From positions 29,256-93,255 of the forward strand of contig OMYJ01000007.1 of NCBI GenBank assembly GCA_900315245.1: 64,000 nt of DNA, in the 5' to 3' direction. Position 1 is the first letter of the stretch. Each line of letters opens with the position of its first letter. The stretch is from an uncultured Bacteroidales bacterium. Its GTDB lineage: Bacteria; Bacteroidota; Bacteroidia; Bacteroidales; WCHB1-69. A program made the translations under genes and the position numbers. Shown piece after piece: positions 1 to 9,240 of this stretch. Below the pieces are notes generated by a model. The model searched no databases, had not been told where the DNA came from, and was given only the letters and a program-made list of their open reading frames with translations.

Positions 1-516
1 GGTGCTTTCCTGTTTCAGAAACTCAGGAAGTGAACGATAGTGTACGTGTATGTGCGTAAAGGAGCCCATAGTTGCCTGAATGACTTTGGGATTGTAGAAT
101 TCCACGCAGTCGGGGGAACATACAATATGCTGGATATCAAACCAATCGGCTGTGCGGATGATGGTGCCGAGATTGCCTGGGTCCGAAATGTGGTCGAGGG
201 CGAGAACGGGCTGTTCAGCGGGGATGTCGGGAAGGGATTGCCGCTGAAGTGCAATTGCAAGCAGCTCCGGCGGAGTTTGCATAGTGCTGATGCGCGACAT
301 CTCCTCGGCGGTGACAAGGGTGGGGGAGAGGGAACTCAACCACACAGCATTGTCCGTCAAGGCGTTTTCAGTGGCGAAAATCTCCTCCACTTCAAAATCG
401 GAAGCGCAAAGCATTTCCACGCTCTTATAGCCCTCCACCAGAAACAACCCACTTTCATCACGGAATTTCTTGGCGTGTAATTTACGGATTTGGGATATAC
501 GGTTTTTACTGATCAT
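1..516 (-). CDS. TrmH/SpoU-family RNA 2'-O-methyltransferase, 3' end cut by window edge
   Basis: The frame opens with ATG at 516 (MISKNRISQIRK) and stays open to base 1, so the C-terminus lies outside the window. Residues about 20-90 look like the SpoU substrate-binding domain (GLFLVEGYKSVE). Residues 111-121 carry the first SPOUT motif, SDPGNLGTIIR, with the conserved Asn, Gly and Arg; VIQATMGS at 145-152 resembles the second. The family methylates a ribose 2'-OH in rRNA or tRNA using SAM and forms a knotted fold. The specific target (RlmB-like or other) cannot be decided. A heptamer repeat array lies just upstream of the start. Confidence 0.85.
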   Translation of the reverse strand, partial: MISKNRISQIRKLHAKKFRDESGLFLVEGYKSVEMLCASDFEVEEIFATENALTDNAVWLSSLSPTLVTAEEMSRISTMQTPPELLAIALQRQSLPDIPAEQPVLALDHISDPGNLGTIIRTADWFDIQHIVCSPDCVEFYNPKVIQATMGSFTHIHVHYRSLPEFLKQEST

Positions 517-521
517 GTAAT

Positions 522-550
522 GGTTATAGGTTATAGGTTATGGGTTATAG
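522..550. repeat. Heptamer array, GGTTATA type
   Basis: Four consecutive 7-bp units (GGTTATA twice, GGTTATG, GGTTATA). The same word family recurs, in reverse complement, at 3476, 35530 and 36894. Confidence 0.85.
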
Positions 551-597
551 AGGCAGGTGGTAGAGACACAAAATATTGCGTCTTTACATCGTGCGTT

Positions 598-1038
598 TTA
601 CGCCATCCTTTCAAACTCCCGAATCCTCTGCTTGTACTCCTCGCAAATGGGGATGGACTGATGGGTGGTTCGGTCGAAGCCGGCGAGGACGCTGAGGCAG
701 GTGGTTTTCACGGTGTTGGTGTTGAGGTCGCGAAGCTGTTGCCGCATTTTCAGGCTCTTGTGGCCGATTTCAAAGATTTTGGATTCGCAGATCAGTTTGT
801 CGTGGAACTCCACGGGTGCGGCAAAGTCCAGCTCTATATGCACCAAAACCAGATCGATGGTTTTCCAATCGACCTGGTTCTGTAACACTTTTTCCAAATA
901 AAAACTCCGTCCAAGGTCAAAATAATGGCATTGGATGCCGTTATTGACGTGGACGAAGGGGTCTAAATCACTCATCCGCACCTGCACGGGCACGGAGACA
1001 CGGAAATGCGTATCTTCTAGGAGCGGTTTAGAGGGCAT
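598..1038 (-). CDS. Acyl-CoA thioesterase, hotdog fold (4HBT family)
   Basis: 146 residues, the usual length of single-hotdog thioesterases. Residues 23-33 read [11 protein letters not shown], the family signature in which the Asp (about 26) is catalytic and HVNN caps the central helix; the following [10 protein letters not shown] continues that helix. Such enzymes hydrolyse acyl-CoA or acyl-ACP thioesters in the cytosol; the substrate cannot be told. The start codon lies inside the last codons of rpsT (11-bp overlap), so the two are probably transcribed together and translationally coupled. Confidence 0.8.
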   Translation of the reverse strand: MPSKPLLEDTHFRVSVPVQVRMSDLDPFVHVNNGIQCHYFDLGRSFYLEKVLQNQVDWKTIDLVLVHIELDFAAPVEFHDKLICESKIFEIGHKSLKMRQQLRDLNTNTVKTTCLSVLAGFDRTTHQSIPICEEYKQRIREFERMA

Positions 1039-1279
1039 TGATATGCTTCATCAAACCTGACTTCAGGTTGGCGGCTTTGTTCTTGTGAATCATGCCTCTT
1101 TTGGCGAGTCTGTCAATCATGGAGGTCATGGATGACAGTTTTTGGGTGGCCTCGCCTTTGTCGCTGATGGCGCGGATGTCTCTCAACGCGTTACGCATCG
1201 TTTTGGAGTAGTAACGGTTTGCTAATCTTTTCGTTTCGTTCGCTCTAATTCTCTTTAAAGATGACTTGTGATTTGCCAT
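1028..1279 (-). CDS. rpsT: 30S ribosomal protein S20
   Basis: 83 residues, starting [18 protein letters not shown], the typical S20 N-terminus, followed by three long basic helices. S20 binds 16S rRNA early in 30S assembly. A -7 box on the minus strand at 1326-1333 lies about 45 bases upstream of the ATG. The downstream thioesterase overlaps the last codons. Identification is secure. Confidence 0.97.
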   Translation of the reverse strand: MANHKSSLKRIRANETKRLANRYYSKTMRNALRDIRAISDKGEATQKLSSMTSMIDRLAKRGMIHKNKAANLKSGLMKHINAL

Positions 1280-1325
1280 TATTTCTTACTTTTTTTATGT
1301 TTTTTCGTTTTAAATTTTCGGGCTG

Positions 1326-1333
1326 CAAAAATA
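1326..1333 (-). promoter_or_regulatory. -7 promoter box for rpsT
   Basis: Minus strand TATTTTTG followed by CAGCCCG. The same 17 bases around the box (TTCGGGCTGCAAAAATA on the plus strand) occur upstream of rpsL. Confidence 0.75.
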
Positions 1334-1394
1334 GACTTTTTTTGCATATAATCAATCTTTTGTGAAAATATTTTTTCAACAGTCATGGGTAGGG

Positions 1395-3116
1395 TTATGA
1401 ACAGGCCTTCTGAAGATTCCATTCTTGTTTGAAAGGAATGCCGAGTGCGTTGAGGCCGCTGGCGCGCAGCAAATGTTTGGACGCGTCATCAAGCCAAATC
1501 ACGCGGACGCTGTTCCCTGAAGTGCTGAGTACCAGTCCGCCTTCCGCCTGCCAGCTGACGTGGGAAGCCTCCTCTTCGTTTATGCAGTAGATTTGTGGGT
1601 GCTGGTCATCGTGCCTCAGCTCGATTTTCGATTTGAGTTCCGGATAGAAGAACTCCTGAATCTTGTCCTGAATGAAATAGTAGTGATTGTTCAGGGTGCC
1701 GTTTTTCTCCTGGTACGGTGCGTGACCGCAGCCTTCGAGCGGGTACAGCTTGTTGCGCACATGTATGGTATCAAGGTGACGGTGAATGGCCTGCGACCCG
1801 TACATCTCGTCGAACATTCTTTCGCCGAGTTTGCTCCTTACGCCAGAGAAAGGAAAACCGTGGTCGAAGGGGACAACCTTGTCGCTGGTGCCGTGGAAGG
1901 AGACCACCGGGATGCGGCTGCCGTCCAGCTCATGCAGGTCGTAAACTGCGCCCCACATGTTCGCTATCGCCCTGATTTTCACTTTGTCACGGTGCTCGTT
2001 CCCGGAAGTGTGCAACGAACCGCATTTTTTCTGTAGCTTGTTTTTGGTCACGAACGGCGGACAGTTTTCGTTGTTCATGAACGCGGCTCCCAAGGCAGTG
2101 ATGGAGCCGGCGCTGGTTCCTGCAAGGAAAATGTAGTCGGGGTCGATCCGGTATTCCTCAGCGTTAGCCACCAAGTATCGTAGTGCAGCGTGGGCATCCT
2201 GAATCGCCTGGTATCCGCATTGTTGGATGGAGCTTTTTGAGATGGTGAAGCCCAGACGATAATTAACAGAGGCTACAACATACCCGCATTTCGCGAAATT
2301 TTCGCACCATACCCGCATGTTACGGTTGCCTTTGTCACCGAAAAAGAAAGCCCCGCCGTGCAGCAGCACGAGCAGCGGATGCTTCTGCAGGCTGTCGTCG
2401 GGTGTATATAGGTCTAAAAACAAATCCAATTTTTTGGGAGCTGCTGTCTTGGGTAGCAGCTTGAGTATCATCCTGGTGTAGTTGGTGTCATCTTCCATAG
2501 GATAGCTGGTCCAGAAACCTTTAGCTGTTCCATATTTGACGTCAGAGGTCTTCGTGAAATCGTACTTCGGTTCGCGGTAACGGGTGGACTTGATTTCACG
2601 GCAGGCGGGCGCTGCGTAGTGCTTGAAGGAGATCTGGAACGTTTTCGCCTGTTTGCCTTGAGTCGTGATGGTGCCGAGGATTGCGGACGAGTCGGCGGCA
2701 ATGGAGAAGGTTACCGGATCGTTTAAAGAACCGGCAACGAGCTTGTGGCCATTTGTCTCTCGCAGGAGCTTGAAACGTATGGGGGGAACACTGCTTTCCA
2801 GCGTGTCAATACGGTAATATTTTCCAGTAACCTTGCTTTTGTCCGCGGTTTCAATGCAAAGAGCATACGGCTGATCATTTATTTCACCTAAGAAGAACCC
2901 GCTGATGTCGGAAAACGAGAAATCGGCAAGTTCCAGATCTTCTACGAATTCTATCTTTTTCGGCTTGCCCAGCTCTTCTTGCCTTGGCTGAACCCCGTTT
3001 TTGGCTTTGTTCTTGCAGGAATCAGGAACAACAAGCAGGCATACCGCCAAGAGGAACAGCCATAGAACTGTCATGCGGCTTCTCAAATGGGATAATATGT
3101 CCGACTTTTTTACCAT
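1395..3116 (-). CDS. Secreted alpha/beta hydrolase (carboxylesterase-like), probable lipoprotein
   Basis: About 573 residues. A basic N-terminus, a hydrophobic stretch and VVPDSC near residue 34 form a plausible lipobox, suggesting export and lipid anchoring. Residues about 40-230 resemble no domain I know. The C-terminal half is an alpha/beta hydrolase: the HGGAFF oxyanion motif (about 253-258), GTSAGS with nucleophile Ser (about 335), and GCGHAPY with the likely catalytic His. HGG plus GTSAGS is the pattern of carboxylesterase and hormone-sensitive-lipase-like enzymes. The substrate is unknown. The frame extends 2 codons further to a GTG at 3122; I prefer ATG 3116. It has its own promoter at 3134. 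Confidence 0.75.
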   Translation of the reverse strand: MVKKSDILSHLRSRMTVLWLFLLAVCLLVVPDSCKNKAKNGVQPRQEELGKPKKIEFVEDLELADFSFSDISGFFLGEINDQPYALCIETADKSKVTGKYYRIDTLESSVPPIRFKLLRETNGHKLVAGSLNDPVTFSIAADSSAILGTITTQGKQAKTFQISFKHYAAPACREIKSTRYREPKYDFTKTSDVKYGTAKGFWTSYPMEDDTNYTRMILKLLPKTAAPKKLDLFLDLYTPDDSLQKHPLLVLLHGGAFFFGDKGNRNMRVWCENFAKCGYVVASVNYRLGFTISKSSIQQCGYQAIQDAHAALRYLVANAEEYRIDPDYIFLAGTSAGSITALGAAFMNNENCPPFVTKNKLQKKCGSLHTSGNEHRDKVKIRAIANMWGAVYDLHELDGSRIPVVSFHGTSDKVVPFDHGFPFSGVRSKLGERMFDEMYGSQAIHRHLDTIHVRNKLYPLEGCGHAPYQEKNGTLNNHYYFIQDKIQEFFYPELKSKIELRHDDQHPQIYCINEEEASHVSWQAEGGLVLSTSGNSVRVIWLDDASKHLLRASGLNALGIPFKQEWNLQKACS

Positions 3117-3133
3117 ATTCACGAATCATGATG

Positions 3134-3141
3134 CAAATATA
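3134..3141 (-). promoter_or_regulatory. -7 promoter box for the hydrolase gene
   Basis: Minus strand TATATTTG followed by CATC, leaving a very short leader before ATG 3116. Confidence 0.6.
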
Positions 3142-3245
3142 CTGTTTTTTTCGGCAGCATGTAAATTGCAATCAACCCTTCGAAACTAAACGTCCGATTG
3201 CTAAAAAAATTATGAATTATGCATTATGCATTATGAATTAAAAAG

Positions 3246-3319
3246 TGGTCCCACAAGGGCTCGAACCTTGGACCCTCTGATTATGAGTCAGATGCTCTAA
3301 CCAACTGAGCTATGGGACC
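3246..3319 (-). tRNA. tRNA with CAT anticodon (elongator Met, possibly Ile2)
   Basis: 74 nt fold into a full cloverleaf: acceptor GGTCCCA/TGGGACC, D-stem GCTC/GAGC, anticodon stem TCTGA/TCAGA with loop CTCATAA, T-stem CAAGG/CCTTG and discriminator A. CCA is not encoded. The first acceptor pair is G-C, so this is not initiator tRNA. CAT could also be a lysidine-modified tRNA-Ile2; I cannot separate the two. Confidence 0.93.
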
Positions 3320-3371
3320 CGACAGTAGAGACGTGCCATGGCGCGTCTTTACACTGCCAAAATTCAGGCGG

Positions 3372-3379
3372 CAAAAATA
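3372..3379 (-). promoter_or_regulatory. -7 promoter box for the tRNA(CAT) gene
   Basis: Minus strand TATTTTTG followed by CCGCC, about 50 bases upstream of the tRNA 5' end. Confidence 0.65.
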
Positions 3380-3475
3380 CACTTTTTTTTAACATGTTAT
3401 GTTTTTTGTTTATTGTCTTCATTTACTGGTTCTTGGCTAATAGATAATGCTTGATAGCCAACGCCTATCCTGCTT

Positions 3476-3507
3476 CAATAACCAATAACCTATAACCAAT
3501 AACCATT
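3476..3507. repeat. Heptamer array, AATAACC type
   Basis: Units AATAACC, AATAACC, TATAACC, AATAACC. It is the reverse complement of the array at 522 and lies directly upstream of the ygiQ promoter. Confidence 0.85.
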
Positions 3508-3514
3508 AAAAATG

Positions 3515-3522
3515 TATTTTTG
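3515..3522 (+). promoter_or_regulatory. -7 promoter box for ygiQ
   Basis: TATTTTTG followed by CCG. The box covers the upstream in-frame ATG at 3512, so translation more likely starts at 3545. Confidence 0.75.
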
Positions 3523-3544
3523 CCGTTCGGAAAGACAAAGGACA

Positions 3545-5341
3545 ATGGCTGGTGAGTCGCATTTTCTACCGATTACCAAGAAGGAACTCGACTATTTGGG
3601 TTGGGATTACGTGGATGTCATCATCGTGAACGGTGATGCTTACGTGGACCATCCGTCTTTTGGTGCGGCGGTCATCGGGCGTGTGCTCGAGCGCGAAGGG
3701 TTGCGCGTGGCCATTTTGCCGCAGCCAAACTGGCAGGACGACCTCCGCGATTTCAAGAAGTTAGGGACTCCGCGTCTTTTCTTCGGGGTCACTTCCGGCA
3801 ATATGGACTCCATGGTCAACCATTACACCGCCAACAAACGGCTGCGTAGCGATGACGCCTACACCGCTGGTGGCAAGGCCGGTTTCCGCCCCGACTATGC
3901 CACCTCCGTCTATTCCCGCATCCTGCGGCAGCTCTTCCCCGACACCCCCATCGTGCTTGGAGGTGTGGAAGCTTCCATGCGGCGGCTATCCCATTACGAC
4001 TACTGGAGCGACACTCTCAAACCTTCCATCCTCCTTGACAGTCAGGCAGATGTGCTGGTCTATGGCATGGGCGAGCGGCCTATTGTACAGCTGGCGCATC
4101 TCATGCAACGCCCTGACTGGCGCGATCATCTTTCCGAATGTTCCCAAATTGCCTATATAGATAATAGTGTTAGCCGCTATAAGTCCGAAAATCCGATCCT
4201 GCTTCATGATTATGCTGAAGAGCTGAAAGATAAGCGTAAGTACGGAGAGAACTTTGTGACGATGGAGAAAGAATCGAACAAACGGGTGCAACGCACTTTG
4301 ATCCAGCCCTATACGGATAAGTTTGTGGTGGTGCGGCCGCCGTTCCCCGTGGCTACGGAGGCCGAGATGGACAGTTTCGCCCTGTTTGACCGGATGAAAA
4401 ACGCGCCGCATCCCAAATACTTGAAACGCGGCGACATACCCGCCTTCGAGATGATCAAGAACTCCATCACCATCCATCGGGGGTGTTTTGGTGGATGCAG
4501 CTTCTGCGCCATCGCCGCGCACCAGGGCAAGGCCATTGCTTCCCGCTCTGTGGAATCCGTTATGCAAGAAGTGGAGGATTTAGTGCAACGCCCTTATTTC
4601 AAGGGACATATCAGTGATTTGGGCGGTCCGTCCGCCAATATGTACAAGATGCATGGCAAAGATTTGTCGCAGTGTGAGAAGTGTGCGCGCGCTTCCTGTC
4701 TTGTGCCGAAAAAATGTCCGAATCTGGTCGCCGACCACCACGCCGTTACGGCTCTCTATCAGAAAGTGATGAACACCAACGGGGTGAAACATATCACTAT
4801 CGGCAGCGGCATCCGTTACGATATGTTGCTGACTGACAATGAAAAAGAACGTATGCAACTTGGACTCGGGGAGTATCTCCGGCAAGTGGTGCGCCACCAT
4901 GTTTCGGGACGTTTGAAAGTGGCCCCCGAACACACGGATTCCGAGGTTCTCGCCCTCATGCGCAAGCCCTCCTTTGACCATTTTCTCGATTTTCTCAAAG
5001 ATTTCAACGAGGAAAACCGAAAATGTGGCAAAAACCAGCAGTTGATCCCCTATTTTATTGCCTCGCATCCCGGTTGCACAGTGGAAAAGATGAGCAAATT
5101 GTGCGACCTTACCCATCAATACCATCTTATGACTGATCAAGTGCAGGATTTCACGCCCACGCCCATGACCTACGCCACGGCGATGTATTATCTTGGTTAT
5201 GATCCTTATACGGGCAAAAAAGTGCATGTGGCGAAGAGCAAACAGGAGCGTCAGGACCAGCATTTGTTCTTTTTCGCCGATTTGCCTGAAAACAAGAAAA
5301 AAATTCGAGTAATAAGAGCTAATTTACATAATAAAAGATAA
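3545..5341 (+). CDS. ygiQ: YgiQ-family radical SAM protein
   Basis: About 598 residues, normal for YgiQ. A Rossmann-like N-terminal part precedes the radical SAM domain, whose cluster motif HRGCFGGCSFC at about residue 310-320 gives CxxxCxxC for the SAM-bound [4Fe-4S] centre. A further cysteine group (QCEKCARASCLVPKKC) follows and may hold another metal. The C-terminus has the family features DQVQDFTPTPMT and YLGYDP. The biochemical role of the family is unclear. An ATG 11 codons upstream (3512) lies inside the promoter box and is unlikely to be used. Confidence 0.93.
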   Translation: MAGESHFLPITKKELDYLGWDYVDVIIVNGDAYVDHPSFGAAVIGRVLEREGLRVAILPQPNWQDDLRDFKKLGTPRLFFGVTSGNMDSMVNHYTANKRLRSDDAYTAGGKAGFRPDYATSVYSRILRQLFPDTPIVLGGVEASMRRLSHYDYWSDTLKPSILLDSQADVLVYGMGERPIVQLAHLMQRPDWRDHLSECSQIAYIDNSVSRYKSENPILLHDYAEELKDKRKYGENFVTMEKESNKRVQRTLIQPYTDKFVVVRPPFPVATEAEMDSFALFDRMKNAPHPKYLKRGDIPAFEMIKNSITIHRGCFGGCSFCAIAAHQGKAIASRSVESVMQEVEDLVQRPYFKGHISDLGGPSANMYKMHGKDLSQCEKCARASCLVPKKCPNLVADHHAVTALYQKVMNTNGVKHITIGSGIRYDMLLTDNEKERMQLGLGEYLRQVVRHHVSGRLKVAPEHTDSEVLALMRKPSFDHFLDFLKDFNEENRKCGKNQQLIPYFIASHPGCTVEKMSKLCDLTHQYHLMTDQVQDFTPTPMTYATAMYYLGYDPYTGKKVHVAKSKQERQDQHLFFFADLPENKKKIRVIRANLHNKR

Positions 5342-5380
5342 GCCGAATCGTTATATCCGAGTGATTAATAAAATATCATT

Positions 5381-6148
5381 ATGAAAAAAAACTTTATTTT
5401 GTTGATTTGTTGCATGATAACTTTAGGAAGTATCAATGCACAGCACCCCACACGACATTTTATTTCCTTGAGTCGTGGCTCCGCTTATTCGAACACCGTT
5501 CGTGTGCAACCCTCCTTGCCTGTCGTGTGTCTCGGTGGCATAAGCGATAATATCGGGCTGGGCTACCAGCTTCATCACAACCATTTCACTTTCGGTGTTG
5601 GGGTTGAGTATGACAATACCATTATGGCAAATATGTCCACGGAGGATATCACAACGGTAGGTTTTTTACATTATAATACAATTGAGAAAGGGATGACGGA
5701 GCTTTTGCACAACATGAGCTTCAACTTCCCGGTGATGTTAGGCGGGGAGTTTGGCAAATTCTATTTCAAGGCAGGCGTGGCGCCTTCTTTAAGTGTTTAT
5801 GGAAACGGCGCTGTCATAGGACCTGCGCTCAACGATAACTCTGAGGTTTGGGATTATGAGGACATTCATCAGTATCGTTATAATCGCGATTTCCAACTTT
5901 ATGCCCGTTTTGAGTTGGGCGGTTCTTTTGGGGAGTTTACCTCTTTTGATGAACTTGTCCAGCCTAAAGCCCGATTCTATCTTGGCGCATACGTGGATTA
6001 TGGGATCTATGAAGAGGGACCGAAAAAAAGTATTGGATCATACGCACATTACGTCCCATACGCGATCAGCGACGAGGCATTTCATGATGTGACCATCCCG
6101 TTAAATGTGGGCCTGCGTTTCACCTGCTTGTTCAATGTGTCGAAGTAG
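5381..6148 (+). CDS. Exported protein, probable outer-membrane beta-barrel
   Basis: 255 residues. A signal peptide (MKKNFILLICCMITLGSINA, cut before Q) precedes repeated alternating strands rich in Gly and aromatic residues, such as GLGYQLHHNHFTFGVGVEYD and FYFKAGVAPSLSVYG, and the protein ends with a strand-like PLNVGLRFTCLF. That pattern suggests a small porin-like barrel of 8-10 strands. I do not recognise the family, and function is unknown. It lies 39 bases behind ygiQ, possibly in its transcript, and is followed by a strong hairpin at 6183. Confidence 0.7.
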   Translation: MKKNFILLICCMITLGSINAQHPTRHFISLSRGSAYSNTVRVQPSLPVVCLGGISDNIGLGYQLHHNHFTFGVGVEYDNTIMANMSTEDITTVGFLHYNTIEKGMTELLHNMSFNFPVMLGGEFGKFYFKAGVAPSLSVYGNGAVIGPALNDNSEVWDYEDIHQYRYNRDFQLYARFELGGSFGEFTSFDELVQPKARFYLGAYVDYGIYEEGPKKSIGSYAHYVPYAISDEAFHDVTIPLNVGLRFTCLFNVSK

Positions 6149-6182
6149 CAACATCTCTTTTTTGAAAGATTGATCTGAGATT

Positions 6183-6219
6183 ATGGGGACGATGCGCATA
6201 TTCTGCGATTCGTCCCCAT
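6183..6219 (+). terminator. Hairpin after the barrel gene
   Basis: Arms ATGGGGACGA (6183-6192) and TCGTCCCCAT (6210-6219) pair perfectly over 10 bp, with extra pairing (TGCGCA/TGCG) in the loop. A weak T-rich stretch follows, overlapping the gltX promoter. Confidence 0.7.
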
Positions 6220-6227
6220 AAATTTTG

Positions 6228-6235
6228 TATTTTTG
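6228..6235 (+). promoter_or_regulatory. -7 promoter box for gltX
   Basis: TATTTTTG followed by CATCC, 15 bases before the first ATG of gltX. Confidence 0.65.
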
Positions 6236-6249
6236 CATCCTTTTTGAAT

Positions 6250-7785
6250 ATGACGTTTATGGAAAATATGAAACCGAGAGTAAGATTTGCGCCGAGTCCC
6301 ACGGGACCGCTCCACATCGGCGGCGTGCGTACCGCATTGTATAACTACCTGTTTGCCAAGAAACACGGCGGCACTTTCCTGCTGCGTATTGAGGATACCG
6401 ACCAGACCCGCTTCGTGCCGGGCGCGGAGGAGTACATCATCGAGGCCTTTCAGTGGCTCGGACTCAAGTTCGACGAGGGTGTCGGCATAGGCGGCGAATT
6501 CGGCCCGTATAAACAATCGGAGCGCAAGCCTATGTACAAGCCATACGCTGAGCAACTTGTGCGTGATGGTTGGGCTTATTACGCCTTTGACACGCCTGAG
6601 GCTTTGGATGCGAAGCGCAAAGAAGCAGAAAGTCAGAAGAAGACCTTCCAATATGATGCTTCCACGCGTATGTCGATGGTCAACTCGCTGACGCTGAGCG
6701 CTGAAGAGACGAAAGCACGAATAGAGTCGGGTGCACCTTACGTGGTCCGTTTCAAATATCCCGAAAACACCGACATCCACGTCCATGACTTGATTCGCGG
6801 CGAGGTGGTGATTAATTCTAACCTGCTGGATGATAAGGTGTTGTATAAGTCCGATGGAATGCCGACCTACCATTTGGCCAACATTGTGGATGACCACACG
6901 ATGCAGATCACTCACGTGATCCGCGGTGAGGAGTGGTTGCCGTCGGCACCGCTGCACGTGATGTTGTACAAGGCGTTTGGCTGGGAGGCTCCGCAGTTCG
7001 CACACCTGCCGCTGTTGCTCAAACCCGATGGCAATGGCAAGCTCAGCAAGCGCGACGGCGACCGTCTCGGATTCCCGGTTTTCCCGCTGGAGTGGCACGA
7101 TCCCAAGAGCGGCGATGTTTCCTCGGGTTATCGCGAAAGCGGCTATCTGCCTGAAGCGGTGGTGAATATGTTGGCGTTGTTAGGATGGAATCCAGGCATT
7201 GAGCAGGAAATCTTCACCCTTGACGAGATGGTGGAGCTTTTCTCGTTGGAGAAAATCAGCAAATCCGGCGCGAAATTCTCTCTTGACAAGGCCAAATGGT
7301 TCAACCACGAATACATCCAGATGAAATCCGCGCAGGAACTGGCACCTTATTTTGCCAAGATCCTGGACGAAAAGGGCATTACCTATACCGAAGAGTATCT
7401 TTTGAAGGTCATTGACTTGATCAAGGATCGTCTCAACTTCATTCCCGATTTCTGGGAGCAGGCCGGCTACTTCTTCGTAGCCCCGACGGAGTACAGCGCG
7501 CAGGATCTGAAGAAGCGTTGGAAAGAGGGCACTGGCGAGAAATTGCGCGTCATTCTCCAACTGTTAGAACAGGACGAGGTCTTCGACATGCAGGCCGCCC
7601 ACGACCGCGTGATGGAGCACATCAAAGCCAACGAATGGAACATGGGAGCTGTGCTCAACAGTCTGAGAATCGGTCTTGTAGGAGCCGCTCGAGGCCCCGA
7701 ACTCTTTACTATGATCAGCGTTCTTGGCGTGGAAGAGACCCGCAAGCGCACTGAGACGGCGATTGCCGCGGTGGAGGGACGTTAG
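6250..7785 (+). CDS. gltX: Glutamate-tRNA ligase
   Basis: About 511 residues, full length. Class I synthetase: [13 protein letters not shown] near the N-terminus contains the HIGH-type motif, and KLSKRDGD at about residue 264 is the KMSKS-type loop; a helical anticodon-binding domain follows. It charges tRNA-Glu (and tRNA-Gln if it is non-discriminating, which cannot be judged here). Three in-frame ATGs (6250, 6259, 6268) could serve as start; all lie upstream of the conserved [10 protein letters not shown]. It ends at a perfect bidirectional terminator facing sdaA. Confidence 0.96.
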   Translation: MTFMENMKPRVRFAPSPTGPLHIGGVRTALYNYLFAKKHGGTFLLRIEDTDQTRFVPGAEEYIIEAFQWLGLKFDEGVGIGGEFGPYKQSERKPMYKPYAEQLVRDGWAYYAFDTPEALDAKRKEAESQKKTFQYDASTRMSMVNSLTLSAEETKARIESGAPYVVRFKYPENTDIHVHDLIRGEVVINSNLLDDKVLYKSDGMPTYHLANIVDDHTMQITHVIRGEEWLPSAPLHVMLYKAFGWEAPQFAHLPLLLKPDGNGKLSKRDGDRLGFPVFPLEWHDPKSGDVSSGYRESGYLPEAVVNMLALLGWNPGIEQEIFTLDEMVELFSLEKISKSGAKFSLDKAKWFNHEYIQMKSAQELAPYFAKILDEKGITYTEEYLLKVIDLIKDRLNFIPDFWEQAGYFFVAPTEYSAQDLKKRWKEGTGEKLRVILQLLEQDEVFDMQAAHDRVMEHIKANEWNMGAVLNSLRIGLVGAARGPELFTMISVLGVEETRKRTETAIAAVEGR

Positions 7786-7803
7786 ACTTAAGACTTAAGA
7801 CGT
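7784..7803. repeat. Heptamer array, AGACTTA type
   Basis: Two AGACTTA units and a partial third. A longer array of the same family is at 49689. Confidence 0.6.
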
Positions 7804-7810
7804 TGCGAAT

Positions 7811-7860
7811 AAAAGAAAAGACGTGAGGTTTATCATCTTAAATCTCACGTCTTTTCTTTT
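7811..7860. terminator. Bidirectional terminator between gltX and sdaA
   Basis: Perfect 17-bp arms, 7811-7827 and 7844-7860, enclose a 16-base loop. The outer ends are A-rich on one side and T-rich on the other, so both convergent genes can use it. Confidence 0.88.
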
Positions 7861-7862
7861 TC

Positions 7863-7926
7863 ATCTCCTCCTCATATTCTCTTATCCTCCTCTCCTCTTA
7901 TCCTCTTATCCTCTTATCCTCATATC
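7863..7926. repeat. Octamer array, TCTTATCC type
   Basis: Pyrimidine-rich degenerate array with several TCTTATCC units, lying between the terminator and the sdaA stop codon. Confidence 0.7.
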
Positions 7927-7936
7927 TCGCACGTCA

Positions 7937-9121
7937 TCAATCAATTGCCAGTCCTCCCATCGCCGTTTCCTTATACAAACTCGGCAGGTCTTTGCCCGTC
8001 AGGTTCATCGTTTTCACCACCTTGTCGAAGCTGATGAGGTGCTTGCCGTCGGACATCATGGCGAAGAGGTTGGCGTCGAGGGCGCGGAGGGCGGCGAAGG
8101 CGTTGCGCTCGATGCAGGGGATCTGCACGAGACCGCAGATGGGGTCGCAGGTAAGCCCGAGGTGGTGCTCCAAGCCCATCTCGGCGGCGTACTCGATCTG
8201 TTGTGGTGAGCCGCCGAAGAGCTGGTTGGCGGCGGCAGCGGCCATGGCGCACGCGGAGCCGATCTCGCCTTGGCAGCCCACTTCTGCTCCGGACAGGGAG
8301 GCGTTTGTGCGGATGATGTTACCGAAAAGTCCGGCCGTGGCCATCGCCTTCAGGATGAATTTGTCGCTGTAGTCATGGTTGTGCTTGAGGTGGTAGAGCA
8401 CCGCCGGCAGCACGCCCGACGATCCGCAGGTGGGCGCGGTGACGATCTTGCCGCCCGAGGCGTTCTCCTCCGCCGTGGCCAAGGCGTAGGCCGACACGAG
8501 ACAGCGGCCTTGCAGCGATGCCTTGTAGCTGCGCGCCTTCACGTAATACTGCGTGGCCTTCCGCTTGACGTACAGTCCGCCAGGCAGCACCCCGTCGTTC
8601 TGCAACCCTTTCTCGATGGTTGACTGCATCACCTTCCAACGCTCCTCCAAGAAGTCCCAAAGGTCGGCATCCTCGTGTTTTTCCACATATTCCCAGAAGT
8701 TCATGCCGTATTTCTCCACCAATTTCACGATTTCCGACATACTGTTCTCCTCATAGCGCTCTTCGTGGTCAATCACGGAGTGCTCATCCGCAATCTCCCC
8801 GCCGCCGATGCTGTAAATTTTCCACTGGTCTGTCACCTCCTCGCCTTTGAGCGATTCAAAGAGCATGGCGTTGGTGTGGAACTCGTGCTGGATTTCGGGT
8901 TTCCAGACGATTTCGGTGGGTTTCGGCGAAAGGGCGTTGATGATGGTCTTGTCGGTGAAGTGGCCCTTGCCGGTGGCCGCCAGACTTCCGTAGAGGGTCA
9001 CGCGGTAGCCGTTGGCGTCGGGAGTTCTCTCTTTGAAGATCTCGGCCGCGCGGTGCGGTCCCATGGTGTGGCTGCTGGACGGTCCGTAGCCGATTTTGAA
9101 GATTTTCTTGATGGATTCCAT
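7937..9121 (-). CDS. sdaA: L-serine ammonia-lyase, single-chain iron-sulfur type
   Basis: 394 residues with the beta domain (KIGYGPSSSHTMGPHRAA near the N-terminus) joined to the alpha domain, as in one-chain SdaA. The alpha domain has TAPTCGSSGVLPA and CDPICGLVQIPCIERNA, which carry the cysteines for the catalytic [4Fe-4S] cluster. The enzyme converts L-serine to pyruvate and ammonia in the cytosol. With kamA and threonine dehydrogenase it points to amino-acid catabolism. I see no clear promoter; the upstream 119 bases hold degenerate repeats. Confidence 0.95.
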   Translation of the reverse strand: MESIKKIFKIGYGPSSSHTMGPHRAAEIFKERTPDANGYRVTLYGSLAATGKGHFTDKTIINALSPKPTEIVWKPEIQHEFHTNAMLFESLKGEEVTDQWKIYSIGGGEIADEHSVIDHEERYEENSMSEIVKLVEKYGMNFWEYVEKHEDADLWDFLEERWKVMQSTIEKGLQNDGVLPGGLYVKRKATQYYVKARSYKASLQGRCLVSAYALATAEENASGGKIVTAPTCGSSGVLPAVLYHLKHNHDYSDKFILKAMATAGLFGNIIRTNASLSGAEVGCQGEIGSACAMAAAAANQLFGGSPQQIEYAAEMGLEHHLGLTCDPICGLVQIPCIERNAFAALRALDANLFAMMSDGKHLISFDKVVKTMNLTGKDLPSLYKETAMGGLAID

Positions 9122-9171
9122 CTTTTTAGTTTAAGGTTTAAGGGTTAAAAAGGAAACAGATAATAGGTAAA

Positions 9172-9209
9172 AGTGAATAGTGATTAGTGAATAGTGATTA
9201 GTGATTAGA
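9172..9209. repeat. Heptamer array, AGTGATT type
   Basis: AGTGAAT, AGTGATT, AGTGAAT, AGTGATT, AGTGATT. The family returns between fusA and rpsJ at 46408. Confidence 0.85.
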
Positions 9210-9240
9210 ATAAGGACATAGTCTCAGTAATAGCCAACAG

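Noticed and set aside
3512..3544. Upstream start of ygiQ at 3512 (and similar ones at 18041, 22309, 33252, 43569)
   Set aside because: These in-frame starts lie in or upstream of the -7 promoter boxes and would not be on the mRNA; downstream starts fit the families better.
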